Source: Aulostomus chinensis (lineage: Eukaryota > Chordata > Actinopteri > Syngnathiformes > Aulostomidae). Taken from it: a DNA stretch of 64,000 bases. Made by a program: the position numbers and the translations under genes. The stretch's first letter is position 1, and the number at the start of each line of letters is the position of its first letter. This document shows, piece after piece, positions 49,601 through 62,900 of the stretch. Under the pieces are notes generated by a model. The model was not told the DNA's origin, searched no databases, and saw nothing but the letters and a program-made list of their open reading frames with translations. Location: NCBI GenBank assembly GCA_037954235.1, contig JBBMOA010000001.1, positions 8,766,001 to 8,830,000 of the forward strand. The letters run 5' to 3'.

Positions 49601-50439
49601 ATGTGGTGAGAGTTGCTACGAACCTCAAAATGATGCTACAGTGATGTGGTGAGAGTTGCTACGAATCTCAAAATGATGCTACAGTGATGTAATGAGGGTT
49701 GCTATTTACCTAAGAAATGATGCTACAGTGATGTGGTGAGAGTTGCTACGAACCTCAAAATGATGCTACAGTGATGTTATGAGAGTTGCTACGAATCTCA
49801 AAACGATGCTAAAGTAATGTTGTGAGAGTTGCTACTATCCTCAAAATGATGCTAAAGTGATGTAATGAGAGTTGCTACAAACCTAAGAAGTGATGCTACA
49901 GTGATGTGGTGAGAGTTGCTACGAACCTCAAAATGATGTGACAGTAATGTCGTGAGAGTTGCTACGAATCTCAAAATGATGCTAAAGTGATGTAATGAGA
50001 GTTGCTAAAAACCTAAGAAGTGATGCTACAGTGATGTGGTGAGAGTTGATAGTAATTTCAAAATCATGCTAAAGCAGTGTAATGAGAGTTGCTACTAATC
50101 TCAAAAACATGGTACAGTAATGTCGTGAGAGTTGCTACTAACCTCGAAATGATTCTAAAGTGATGTAATGAGAGTTGCTACAAACCTAAGAAGTGATGCT
50201 ACAGTGATGTGGTGAGAGTTGATAGTAATTTCAAAATAATGCTAAAGCGGTGTAATGAGAGTTGCTACTTCCCTAAGAAATGATGCTACAGTGATGTGGT
50301 GAGAGTTGCTACGAACCTCAAAATGATGCTACAGTGATGTAATGAGGGTTGCTATTTACCTAAGAAATTATGCTACAGTGATGTGGTGAGAGTTGCTACG
50401 AACCTCAAAATGATGCTACAGTGATGTGGTGAGAGTTGT
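46661..50439 (+). repeat. Unit A-like copy, shortened to about 3.78 kb
   Basis: The start equals position 1 of the window shifted by 46,660. It keeps A-specific markers in order: 'gttgcttcgaatttc' (47,763), 'aaggtcgtg' (about 48,443), 'ctacattgatg' (about 49,087) and the 30 bp monomer in its 'gatggtaatttc' context (49,261). About a dimer is missing near 48,846, and a larger part is missing after about 49.5 kb. It ends at the recurring 'gttacgaaccgc' junction. It shows that A-type sequence lies on both sides of more than 30 kb of other higher-order types. Confidence 0.8.
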
Positions 50440-53400
50440 TACGAACCGCAAAATGATACTACAGTGATATAATGAGGGTTGCTATTTACCAAAGAAATGA
50501 TGCTACAGTGATGTGGTGAGAGTTGCTACGAAACTCAAAATGATGCTACAGTGATGTAATGAGGGTTGCTATTTACCTAAGAAATGATGCTACAGTGATG
50601 TGGTGAGAGTTGTTACGAATCTCAAAATGATGCTACAGTGATGTGGTGAGAGTTGCTACGAACCACAAAATGATGCTACAGTGATGTAATGAGGGTTGCT
50701 ATTTACCTAAGAAATGATGCTACAGTGATGTGGTGAGAGTTGCTACGAACCTCAAAATGATGCTACAGTGATGTAATGAGGGTTGCTATTTACCTAAGAA
50801 ATGATGCCACAGTGATGTGGTGAGAGTTGCTCCGAACCTCAAAATGATGCTACAGTGATGTAATGAGAGTTGCTACGAATCTCAAAACGATGCTAAAGTA
50901 ATGTCGTGAGAGTTGCTACTATCCTCAAAATGATGCTAAAGTGATGTAATGAGAGTTGCTACAAACCTAAGAAGTGATACTACAGTGATGTGGTGAGAGT
51001 TGATAGTAATTTCAAAATAATGCTAAAGCGGTGTAATGAGAGTTGCTACTTCCCTAAGAAATGATGCTACAATGATGTAGTGAGAGTTGCTACGAACCTC
51101 AAAATGATGCAACAGTGATGTAATGAGGGTTGCTATTTACCGAAGAAATGATGCTACAGTGATGTGGTGAGAGTTGCTACGAATCTCATAATGATGCGAC
51201 AGTGATGTCATGAGAGTTGCTACAGTCCTCAAAATGATGCTAAAGTGATGTAATGAGAGTTGCGACAATCCTAAGAAGTGATGCTACAGTGGTGTAGTGA
51301 GAGTTGATAGTAATTTCAAAATAATGCTAAAGCGGTGTAATGAGAGTTGTTACTTCCCTAAGAAATGATGCGACAGTGATGTGGTGAGAGTTGCTCTAAC
51401 CTCAAAATGATGGTACAGTGATGTAATGAGGGTTGCTATTTACCTAAGAAATGATGCCACAGTGATGTGGTGAGAGTTGCTACGAACCTCAAAATGATGC
51501 TACAGTGATTTGGTGAGAGTTGCTACGAATCTCAAAATGATGCGACAGTAATGTCGTGAGAGTTGCTAGGAATCTCAAAATGATGCTAAAGTGATGTAAT
51601 GAGAGTTGCTAAAAACCTAAGAAGTGATGCATCAGTGATGTGGTGAGAGTTGATAGTAATTTCAAAATAATGCTAAAGCAGTGTAATGAGAGTTGCTACT
51701 TCCCTAAGAAATGATGCGACAGTGATGTAGTGAGCGTTGCTACGAACCTCAAAATGATGCTACAGTGATGTAATGAGGGTTGCTATTTTCCAAAGAAATG
51801 ATGCTACAGTGATGTGGTGAGAGTTGCTACGAACCTCAAAATGATGCTACAGTGATGTAATGAGAGTTGCTACGAATCTCAAAATGATGCTAAAGTAATG
51901 TCGTGAGAGTTGCTACTATCCTCAAAATGATGCAACAGTGATGTAGTGAGAGTTGCTACGATCTTCAAAATGATGCTAAAGTGATGTAATGAGAGTTGTG
52001 ACAAACCTAAGAAGTGATGCTACAGTGATGTAGTGAGAGTTGCTACGAACCGCAAAATGATGCTCCAGTGATATGATGAGGGTTTGCTATTTACCTAAGA
52101 AATGATGCTACAGTGATGTGGTGAGAGTTGCTACGAATTTCAAAATGATGCTACAGTGATATAATGAGAGTTGCTACAAACCTAAGAAATGATGCGACAG
52201 TGATGAGGTGAGAGTTGCTACGAACCTCAAAATGATGCTACAGTGATGTGGTGAGAGTTGCTACGAATCTCAAAATGATGCCACAGTGATGTAGTGAGAG
52301 TTGCTACGAACCTCAAAATGATGCGACAGTGATGTGATGAGAGTTGCTACGAATCTCAAAATGATGCGACAGTGATGTAGTGAGAGTTGCTACGAACCTA
52401 AGAAGTGATGCTACAGTGATGTAATGAGAGTTGCTACTAATCTCAAAATCATGCTACAGTAATGTCGTGAGAGTTGCTACGAATTTCAAAATGATGCTAA
52501 AGTGATGTAATGAGAGTTGCTACAAACCTAAGAAGTGATGCTACAGTGATGTGGTGAGAGTTGATAGTAATTTCAAAATAATGCTAAAGCGGTGTAATGA
52601 GAGTTCCTACTTCCCTAAGAAATGATGCTACAGTGATGTGGTGAGAGTTGCTACGAATTTCAAAATGATGCTACAGTGATATAATGAGGGTTGCTATTTA
52701 CCGAAGAAATGATGCTACAGTGATGTGGTGAGAGTTGCTACGAATCTCAAAATGATGCAACAGTGATGTCATGAGAGTTGCTACAGTCCTCAAAATGATG
52801 CTAAAGTGATGTAATGAGAGTTGCGACAATCCTAAGAAGTGATGCTACAGTGGTGTAGTGAGAGTTGATAGTAATTTCAAAATAATGCTAAAGCGGTGTA
52901 ATGAGAGTTGTTACTTCCCTAAGAAATGATGCGACAGTGATGTGGTGAGAGTTGCTCTAACCTCAAAATGATGGTACAGTGATGTAATGAGGGTTGCTAT
53001 TTACCTAAGAAATGATGCCACAGTGATGTGGTGAGAGTTGCTACGAACCTCAAAATGATGCTACAGTGATTTGGTGAGAGTTGCTACGAATCTCAAAATG
53101 ATGCGACAGTAATGTCGTGAGAGTTGCTAGGAATCTCAAAATGATGCTAAAGTGATGTAATGAGAGTTGCTAAAAACCTAAGAAGTGATGCTACAGTGAT
53201 GTGGTGAGAGTTGATAGTAATTTCAAAATAATGCTCAAGCAGTGTAATGAGAGTTGCTACTTCCCTAAGAAATGATGCGACAGTGATGTAGTGAGCGTTG
53301 CTACGAACCTCAAAATGATGCTAAAGTGATGTAATGAGAGTTGCGACAAACCTAAGAAGTGATGCTACAGTGATGTAGTGAGAGTTGCTACGAACCGCAA

Positions 53401-54020
53401 AATGATGCTCCAGTGATATGATGAGGGTTGCTATTTACCTAAGAAATGATGCTACAGTGATGTGGTGAGAGTTGCTACGAATTTCAAAATGATGCTACAG
53501 TGATATAATGAGAGTTGCTACAAACCTAAGAAATGATGCGACAGTGATGTGGTGAGAGTTGCTACGAACCTCAAAATGATGCTACAGTGATGTGGTGAGA
53601 GTTGCTACGAATCTCAAAATGATGCCACAGTGATGTAGTGAGAGTTGCTACGAACCTCAAAATGATGCGACAGTGATGTGATGAGAGTTGCTACGAACCT
53701 AAGAAGTGATGCTACAGTGATGTAATGAGAGTTGCTACTAATCTCAAAATCATGCTACAGTAATGTCGTGAGAGTTGCTACGAATTTCAAAATGATGCTA
53801 AAGTGATGTAATGAGAGTTGCTACAAACCTAAGAAGTGATGCTACAGTGATGTGGTGACAGTTGATAGTAATTTCAAAATAATGCTAAAGCGGTGTAATG
53901 AGAGTTCCTACTTCCCTAAGAAATGATGCTACAGTGATGTGGTGAGAGTTGCTACGAACCTCAAAATGATGCTACAGTGATGTGGTGAGAGTTGCTATGA
54001 ACCTCAAAATGATGCTACAG
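50440..54020 (+). repeat. Domain D entry, with a 1.56/1.34 kb tandem duplication
   Basis: Spellings not noted to the left first appear here: 'gctacagtcctc' (51,219), 'gacaatcctaag', 'cagtggtgtagtg', 'gctaggaatctc' (51,565), 'gctattttccaaag' (51,782), 'gatatgatgaggg' and 'gagttcctacttcc'. The stretch 51,125-51,764 recurs at 52,686-53,325 (offset 1,561); further right the offset is 1,345, then 1,344, so the second copy lacks about five monomers and the first has an extra T at 52,083-52,085 ('gggtttgctat'). 50,440 to about 51,990 also matches 61,444 to about 62,990 at an offset of 11,004. Confidence 0.82.
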
Positions 54021-57000
54021 TTATGTGGTGAGAGTTGCTACGAATCACAAAATGATGCGACAGTGATGTGGTGAGAGTTGCTACGAATCTCAAAATGATG
54101 CGACAGTGATGTCGTGAGAGTTGCTACGATCCTCAAAATGATGCTAAAGTGATGTAATGAGAGTTGCGACAAACCTAAGAAGTGATGCTACAGTGATGTA
54201 GTGAGAGTTGATAGTAATTTCAAAATAATGCTAAAGCGGTGTAATGAGAGTTGCTACTTCCCTAAGAAATGATGCGACAGTGATGTGGTGAGAGTTGCTC
54301 TAACCTCAAAATAATGGTACAGTGATGTAATGAGGGTTGCTTTTTTTCTCAGAAATGATGCCACAGTGATGTGGTGAGAGTTGCTACGAACCTCAAAATG
54401 ATGCTACAGTGATGTGGTGAGAGTTGCTACGAATCTCAAAATGATGCTACAGTGATGTGGTGAGAGTTGCTACGAACCGCAAAATGATGCTACAGTGATG
54501 TAATGAGGGTTGCTATTTACCTAAGAAATGATGCTACAGTGATGTGGTGAGAGTTGCTACGAACCTCAAAATGATGCTACAGTGATGTAATGAGGGTTGC
54601 TATTTACCTAAGAAATGATGCCACAGTGATGTGGTGAGAGTTGCTCCGAACCTCAAATGATGCTACAGTGATGTTATGAGAGTTGCTACGAATCTCAAAA
54701 CGATGCTAAAGTAATGTCGTGAGAGTTGCTACTATCCTCAAAATGATGCTAAAGTGATGTAATGAGAGTTGCTACAAACCTAAGAAGTGATGCGACAGTG
54801 ATGTGGTGAGAGTTGCTACGAATTTCAAAATGATGCTACAGTGATATAATGAGAGTTGCTACAAACCTAAGAAATGATGCGACAGTGATGTGGTGAGAGT
54901 TGCTACGAACCTCAAAATGATGCTACATTGATGTGGTGAGAGTTGCTACGAATCTCAAAATGATGCCACAGTGATGTAGTGAGAGTTGCTACGAACCTCA
55001 AAATGATGCGACAGTGATGTGATGAGAGTTGCTACGAATCTCAAAATGATGCGACAGTGATGTAGTGAGAGTTGCTACGAACCTAAGAAGTGATGCTACA
55101 GTGATGTAATGAGAGTTGCTACTAATCTCAAAATCATGCTACAGTAATGTCGTGAGAGTTGCTACGAATTTCAAAATGATGCGACAGTAATGTCGTGAGA
55201 GTTGCTAGGAATCTCAAAATGATGCTAAAGTGATGTAATGAGAGTTGCTAAAAACCTAAGAAGTGATGCTACAGTGATGTGGTGAGAGTTGATAGTAATT
55301 TCAAAATAATGCTAAAGCAGTGTAATGAGAGTTGCTACTTCCCTAAGAAATGATGCGACAGTGATGTAGTGAGCGTTGCTACGAACCTCAAAATGATGCT
55401 ACAGTGATGTAATGAGGGTTGCTATTTTCCAAAGAAATGATGCGACAGTGATGTGGTGAGAGTTGCTACGAACCTCAAAATGATGCTACAGTGATGTAAT
55501 GAGAGTTGCTACGAATCTCAAAATGATGCTAAAGTAATGTCGTGAGAGTTGCTACTATCCTCAAAATGATGCAACAGTGATGTAGTGAGAGTTGCTACGA
55601 TCTTCAAACTGATGCTAAAGTGATGTAATGAGAGTTGTGACAAACCTAAGAAGTGATGCTACAGTGATGTAGTGAGAGTTGCTACGAACCGCAAAATGAT
55701 GCTCCAGTGATATGATGAGGGTTTGCTATTTACCTAAGAAATGATGCTACAGTGATGTGGTGAGAGTTGCTACGAATTTCAAAATGATGCTACAGTGATA
55801 TAATGAGAGTTGCTACAAACCTAAGAAATGATGCGACAGTGATGAGGTGAGAGTTGCTACGAACCTCAAAATGATGCTACAGTGATGTGGTGAGAGTTGC
55901 TACGAATCTCAAAATGATGCCACAGTGATGTAGTGAGAGTTGCTACGAACCTCAAAATGATGCGACAGTGATGTGATGAGAGTTGCTACGAATCTCAAAA
56001 TGATGCGACAGTGATGTAGTGAGAGTTGCTACGAACCTAAGAAGTGATGCTACAGTGATGTAATGAGAGTTGCTACTAATCTCAAAATCATGCTACAGTA
56101 ATGTCGTGAGAGTTGCTACGAATTTCAAAATGATGCTAAAGTGATGTAATGAGAGTTGCTACAAACCTAAGAAGTGATGCTACAGTGATGTGGTGAGAGT
56201 TGATAGTAATTTCAAAATAATGCTAAAGCGGTGTAATGAGAGTTCCTACTTCCCTAAGAAATGATGCTACAGTGATGTGGTGAGAGTTGCTACGAACCTC
56301 AAAATGATGCTACAGTGATGTGGTGAGAGTTGCTATGAACCTCAAAATGATGCTACAGTGATGTGGTGAGAGTTGCTACGAACCTCAAAATGATGCTACA
56401 GTGATGTGGTGAGAGTTGTTACGAACCGCAAAATGATACTACAGTGATATAATGAGGGTTGCTATTTACCAAAGAAATGATGCTACAGTGATGTGGTGAG
56501 AGTTGCTACGAACCTCAAAATGATGCTACAGTGATGTAATGAGGGTTGCTATTTACCTAAGAAATGATGCTACAGTGATGTGGTGAGAGTTGTTACGAAT
56601 CTCAAAATGATGCTACAGTGATGTAGTGAGAGTTGCTACGAAACTCAAAATGATGCTACAGTGATGTAATGAGGGTTGCTATTTACCTAAGAAATGATGC
56701 TACAGTGATGTGGTGAGAGTTGTTACGAATCTCAAAATGATGCTACAGTGATGTGGTGAGAGTTGCTACGAATCTCAAAATGATGCGACAGTAATGTCGT
56801 GAGAGTTGCTAGGAATCTCAAAATGATGCTAAAGTGATGTAATGAGAGTTGCTAAAAACCTAAGAAGTGATGCTACAGTGATGTGGTGAGAGTTGATAGT
56901 AATTTCAAAATAATGCTAAAGCAGTGTAATGAGAGTTGCTACTTCCCTAAGAAATGATGCGACAGTGATGTAGTGAGCGTTGCTACGAACCTCAAAATGA

Positions 57001-59997
57001 TGCTACAGTGATGTAATGAGGGTTGCTATTTTCCAAAGAAATGATGCTACAGTGATGTGGTGAGAGTTGCTACGAACCTCAAAATGATGCTACAGTGATG
57101 TAATGAGAGTTGCTACGAATCTCAAAATGATGCTAAAGTAATGTCGTGAGAGTTGCTACTATCCTCAAAATGATGCAACAGTGATGTAGTGAGAGTTGCT
57201 ACGATCTTCAAAATGATGCTAAAGTGATGTAATGAGAGTTGCGACAAACCTAAGAAGTGATGCTACAGTGATGTAGTGAGAGTTGCTACGAACCGCAAAA
57301 TGATGCTCCAGTGATATGATGAGGGTTGCTATTTACCTAAGAAATGATGCTACAGTGATGTGGTGAGAGTTGCTACGAATTTCAAAATGATGCTACAGTG
57401 ATATAATGAGAGTTGCTATGAACCTCAAAATGATGCTACAGTGATGTGGTGAGAGTTGCTACGAACCTCAAAATGATGCTACAGTGATGTAATGAGAGTG
57501 GCTACGAACCTAAGAAGTGATGCTACAGTGATGTAATGAGAGTTGCTACTAATCTCAAAATCATGCTACAGTAATGTCGTGAGAGTTGCTACGAATTTCA
57601 AAATGATGCTAAAGTGATGTAATGAGAGTTGCTACAAACCTAAGAAGTGATGCTACAGTGATGTGGTGAGAGTTGATAGTAATTTCAAAATAATGCTAAA
57701 GCGGTGTAATGAGAGTTCCTACTTCCCTAAGAAATGATGCTACAGTGATGTGGTGAGAGTTGCTACGAACCTCAAAATGATGCTACAGTGATGTGGTGAG
57801 AGTTGCTATGAACCTCAAAATGATGCTACAGTGATGTGGTGAGAGTTGCTACGAACCTCAAAATGATGCTACAGTGATGTGGTGAGAGTTGTTACGAATC
57901 TCAAAATGATGCTACAGTGATGTGGTGAGAGTTGCTACGAACCACAAAATGATGCTACAGTGATGTAATGAGGGTTGCTATTTACCTAAGAAATGATGCT
58001 ACAGTGATGTGGTGAGAGTTGCTACGAACCTCAAAATGATGCTACAGTGATGTAATGAGGGTTGCTATTTACCTAAGAAATGATGCCACAGTGATGTGGT
58101 GAGAGTTGCTCCGAACCTCAAAATGATGCTACAGTGATGTAATGAGAGTTGCTACGAATCTCAAAACGATGCTAAAGTAATGTCGTGAGAGTTGCTACTA
58201 TCCTCAAAATGATGCTAAAGTGATGTAATGAGAGTTGCTACAAACCTAAGAAGTGATGCTACAGTGATGTGGTGAGAGTTGATAGTAATTTCAAAATAAT
58301 GCTAAAGCGGTGTAATGAGAGTTGCTACTTCCCTAAGAAATGATGCTACAATGATGTAGTGAGAGTTGCTACGAACCTCAAAATGATGCAACAGTGATGT
58401 AATGAGGGTTGCTATTTACCGAAGAAATGATGCTACAGTGATGTGGTGAGAGTTGCTACGAATCTCAAAATGATGCGACAGTGATGTCATGAGAGTTGCT
58501 ACAGTCCTCAAAATGATGCTAAAGTGATGTAATGAGAGTTGCGACAATCCTAAGAAGTGATGCTACAGTGGTGTAGTGAGAGTTGATAGTAATTTCAAAA
58601 TAATGCTAAAGCGGTGTAATGAGAGTTGTTACTTCCCTAAGAAATGATGCGACAGTGATGTGGTGAGAGTTGCTCTAACCTCAAAATGATGGTACAGTGA
58701 TGTAATGAGGGTTGCTATTTACCTAAGAAATGATGCCACAGTGATGTGGTGAGAGCTGCTACGAACCTCAAAATGATGCTACAGTGATTTGGTGAGAGTT
58801 GCTACGAATCTCAAAATGATGCGACAGTAATGTCGTGAGAGTTGCTAGGAATCTCAAAATGATGCTAAAGTGATGTAATGAGAGTTGCTAAAAACCTAAG
58901 AAGTGATGCTACAGTGATGTGGTGAGAGTTGATAGTAATTTCAAAATAATGCTAAAGCAGTGTAATGAGAGTTGCTACTTCCCGAAGAAATGATGCGACA
59001 GTGATGTAGTGAGCGTTGCTACGAACCTCAAAATGATGCTACAGTGATGTAATGAGGGTTGCTATTTTCCAAAGAAATGATGCTACAGTGATGTGGTGAG
59101 AGTTGCTACGAACCTCAAAATGATGCTACAGTGATGTAATGAGAGTTGCTACGAATCTCAAAATGATGCTAAAGTAATGTCGTGAGAGTTGCTACTATCC
59201 TCAAAATGATGCAACAGTGATGTAGTGAGAGTTGCTACGATCTTCAAAATGATGCTAAAGTGATGTAATGAGAGTTGCGACAAACCTAAGAAGTGATGCT
59301 ACAGTGATGTAGTGAGAGTTGCTACGAACCGCAAAATGATGCTCCAGTGATATGATGAGGGTTGCTATTTACCTAAGAAATGATGCTACAGTGATGTGGT
59401 GAGAGTTGCTACGAATTTCAAAATGATGCTACAGTGATATAATGAGAGTTGCTACAAACCTAAGAAATGATGCGACAGTGATGTGGTGAGAGTTGCTACG
59501 AACCTCAAAATGATGCTACAGTGATGTGGTGAGAGTTGCTACGAATCTCAAAATGATGCCACAGTGATGTAGTGAGAGTTGCTACGAACCTCAAAATGAT
59601 GCGACCGTGATGTGATGAGAGTTGCTACGAATCTCAAAATGATGCGACAGTGATGTAGTGAGAGTTGCTACGAACCTAAGAAGTGATGCTACAGTGATGT
59701 AATGAGAGTTGCTACTAATCTCAAAATCATGCTACAGTAATGTCGTGAGAGTTGCTACGAATTTCAAAATGATGCTAAAGTGATGTAATGAGAGTTGCTA
59801 CAAACCTAAGAAGTGATGCTACAGTGATGTGGTGACAGTTGATAGTAATTTCAAAATAATGCTAAAGCGGTGTAATGAGAGTTCCTACTTCCCTAAGAAA
59901 TGATGCTACAGTGATGTGGTGAGAGTTGCTACGAACCTCAAAATGATGCTACAGTGATGTGGTGAGAGTTGCTATGAACCTCAAAATGATGCTACAG
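54021..59997 (+). repeat. Higher-order repeat unit D, copy 1 (5,977 bp)
   Basis: The marker 'ttatgtggtgag' occurs at 54,021 and 59,998, and the run of seven T in 'gggttgcttttttt' at 54,341 and 60,318, both 5,977 apart. Relative to copy 2 this unit holds one extra 43 bp monomer near 54,455 ('gaaccgcaaaatgatgc') and lacks one A at 54,655 ('cctcaaatgatgc'), changing the offset to 5,935 at the 'gctaggaatctc' marker (55,204 and 61,139). It includes a third copy of the 'gttacgaaccgc' type junction (56,420) and a second extra-T monomer near 55,722. Confidence 0.82.
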
Positions 59998-62900
59998 TTA
60001 TGTGGTGAGAGTTGCTACGAATCACAAAATGATGCGACAGTGATGTGGTGAGAGTTGCTACGAATCTCAAAATGATGCGACAGTGATGTCGTGAGAGTTG
60101 CTACGATCCTCAAAATGATGCTAAAGTGATGTAATGAGAGTTGCGACAAACCTAAGAAGTGATGCTACAGTGATGTAGTGAGAGTTGATAGTAATTTCAA
60201 AATAATGCTAAAGCGGTGTAATGAGAGTTGCTACTTCCCTAAGAAATGATGCGACAGTGATGTGGTGAGAGTTGCTCTAACCTCAAAATAATGGTACAGT
60301 GATGTAATGAGGGTTGCTTTTTTTCTCAGAAATGATGCCACAGTGATGTGGTGAGAGTTGCTACGAACCTCAAAATGATGCTACAGTGATGTGGTGAGAG
60401 TTGCTACGAATCTCAAAATGATGCTACAGTGATGTAATGAGGGTTGCTATTTACCTAAGAAATGATGCTACAGTGATGTGGTGAGAGTTGCTACGAACCT
60501 CAAAATGATGCTACAGTGATGTAATGAGGGTTGCTATTTACCTAAGAAATGATGCCACAGTGATGTGGTGAGAGTTGCTCCGAACCTCAAAATGATGCTA
60601 CAGTGATGTTATGAGAGTTGCTACGAATCTCAAAACGATGCTAAAGTAATGTCGTGAGAGTTGCTACTATCCTCAAAATGATGCTAAAGTGATGTAATGA
60701 GAGTTGCTACAAACCTAAGAAGTGATGCGACAGTGATGTGGTGAGAGTTGCTACGAATTTCAAAATGATGCTACAGTGATATAATGAGAGTTGCTACAAA
60801 CCTAAGAAATGATGCGACAGTGATGTGGTGAGAGTTGCTACGAACCTCAAAATGATGCTACAGTGATGTGGTGAGAGTTGCTACGAATCTCAAAATGATG
60901 CCACAGTGATGTAGTGAGAGTTGCTACGAACCTCAAAATGATGCGACAGTGATGTGATGAGAGTTGCTACGAATCTCAAAATGATGCGACAGTGATGTAG
61001 TGAGAGTTGCTACGAACCTAAGAAGTGATGCTACAGTGATGTAATGAGAGTTGCTACTAATCTCAAAATCATGCTACAGTAATGTCGTGAGAGTTGCTAC
61101 GAATTTCAAAATGATGCGACAGTAATGTCGTGAGAGTTGCTAGGAATCTCAAAATGATGCTAAAGTGATGTAATGAGAGTTGCTAAAAACCTAAGAAGTG
61201 ATGCTACAGTGATGTGGTGAGAGTTGATAGTAATTTTAAAATAATGCTAAAGCGGTGTAATGAGAGTTCCTACTTCCCAAAGAAATGATGCTACAGTGAT
61301 GTGGTGAGAGTTGCTACGAACCTCAAAATGATGCTACAGTGATGTGGTGAGAGTTGCTATGAACCTCAAAATGATGCTACAGTGATGTGGTGAGAGTTGC
61401 TACGAACCTCAAAATGATGCTACAGTGATGTGGTGAGAGTTGTTACGAACCGCAAAATGATACTACAGTGATATAATGAGGGTTGCTATTTACCAAAGAA
61501 ATGATGCTACAGTGATGTGGTGAGAGTTGCTACGAAACTCAAAATGATGCTACAGTGATGTAATGAGGGTTGCTATTTACCTAAGAAATGATGCTACAGT
61601 GATGTGGTGAGAGTTGTTACGAATCTCAAAATGATGCTACAGTGATGTGGTGAGAGTTGCTACGAACCACAAAATGATGCTACAGTGATGTAATGAGGGT
61701 TGCTATTTACCTAAGAAATGATGCTACAGTGATGTGGTGAGAGTTGCTACGAACCTCAAAATGATGCTACAGTGATGTAATGAGGGTTGCTTTTTACCTA
61801 AGAAATGATGCCACAGTGATGTGGTGAGAGTTGCTCCGAACCTCAAAATGATGCTACAGTGATGTAATGAGAGTTGCTACGAATCTCAAAACGATGCTAA
61901 AGTAATGTCGTGAGAGTTGCTACTATCCTCAAAATGATGCTAAAGTGATGTAATGAGAGTTGCTACAAACCTAAGAAGTGATGCTACAGTGATGTCGTGA
62001 GAGTTGCTACTAATCTCAAAATAATGCTAAAGCGGTGTAATGAGAGTTGCTACTTCCCTAAGAAATGATGCTACAATGATGTAGTGAGAGTTGCTACGAA
62101 CCTCAAAATGATGCAACAGTGATGTAATGAGGGTTGCTATTTACCGAAGAAATGATGCTACAGTGATGTGGTGAGAGTTGCTACGAATCTCAAAATGATG
62201 CGACAGTGATGTCATGAGAGTTGCTACAGTCCTCAAAATGATGCTAAAGTGATGTAATGAGAGTTGCGACAATCCTAAGAAGTGATGCTACAGTGGTGTA
62301 GTGAGAGTTGATAGTAATTTCAAAATAATGCTAAAGCGGTGTAATGAGAGTTGTTACTTCCCTAAGAAATGATGCGACAGTGATGTGGTGAGAGTTGCTC
62401 TAACCTCAAAATGATGGTACAGTGATGTAATGAGGGTTGCTATTTACCTAAGAAATGATGCCACAGTGATGTGGTGAGAGTTGCTACGAACCTCAAAATG
62501 ATGCTACAGTGATTTGGTGAGAGTTGCTACGAATCTCAAAATGATGCGACAGTAATGTCGTGAGAGTTGCTAGGAATCTCAAAATGATGCTAAAGTGATG
62601 TAATGAGAGTTGCTAAAAACCTAAGAAGTGATGCTACAGTGATGTGGTGAGAGTTGATAGTAATTTCAAAATAATGCTAAAGCAGTGTAATGAGAGTTGC
62701 TACTTCCCTAAGAAATGATGCGACAGTGATGTAGTGAGCGTTGCTACGAACCTCAAAATGATGCTACAGTGATGTAATGAGGGTTGCTATTTTCCAAAGA
62801 AATGATGCTACAGTGATGTGGTGAGAGTTGCTACGAACCTCAAAATGATGCTACAGTGATGTCATGAGAGTTGCTACGAATCTCAAAATGATGCAAAAGT

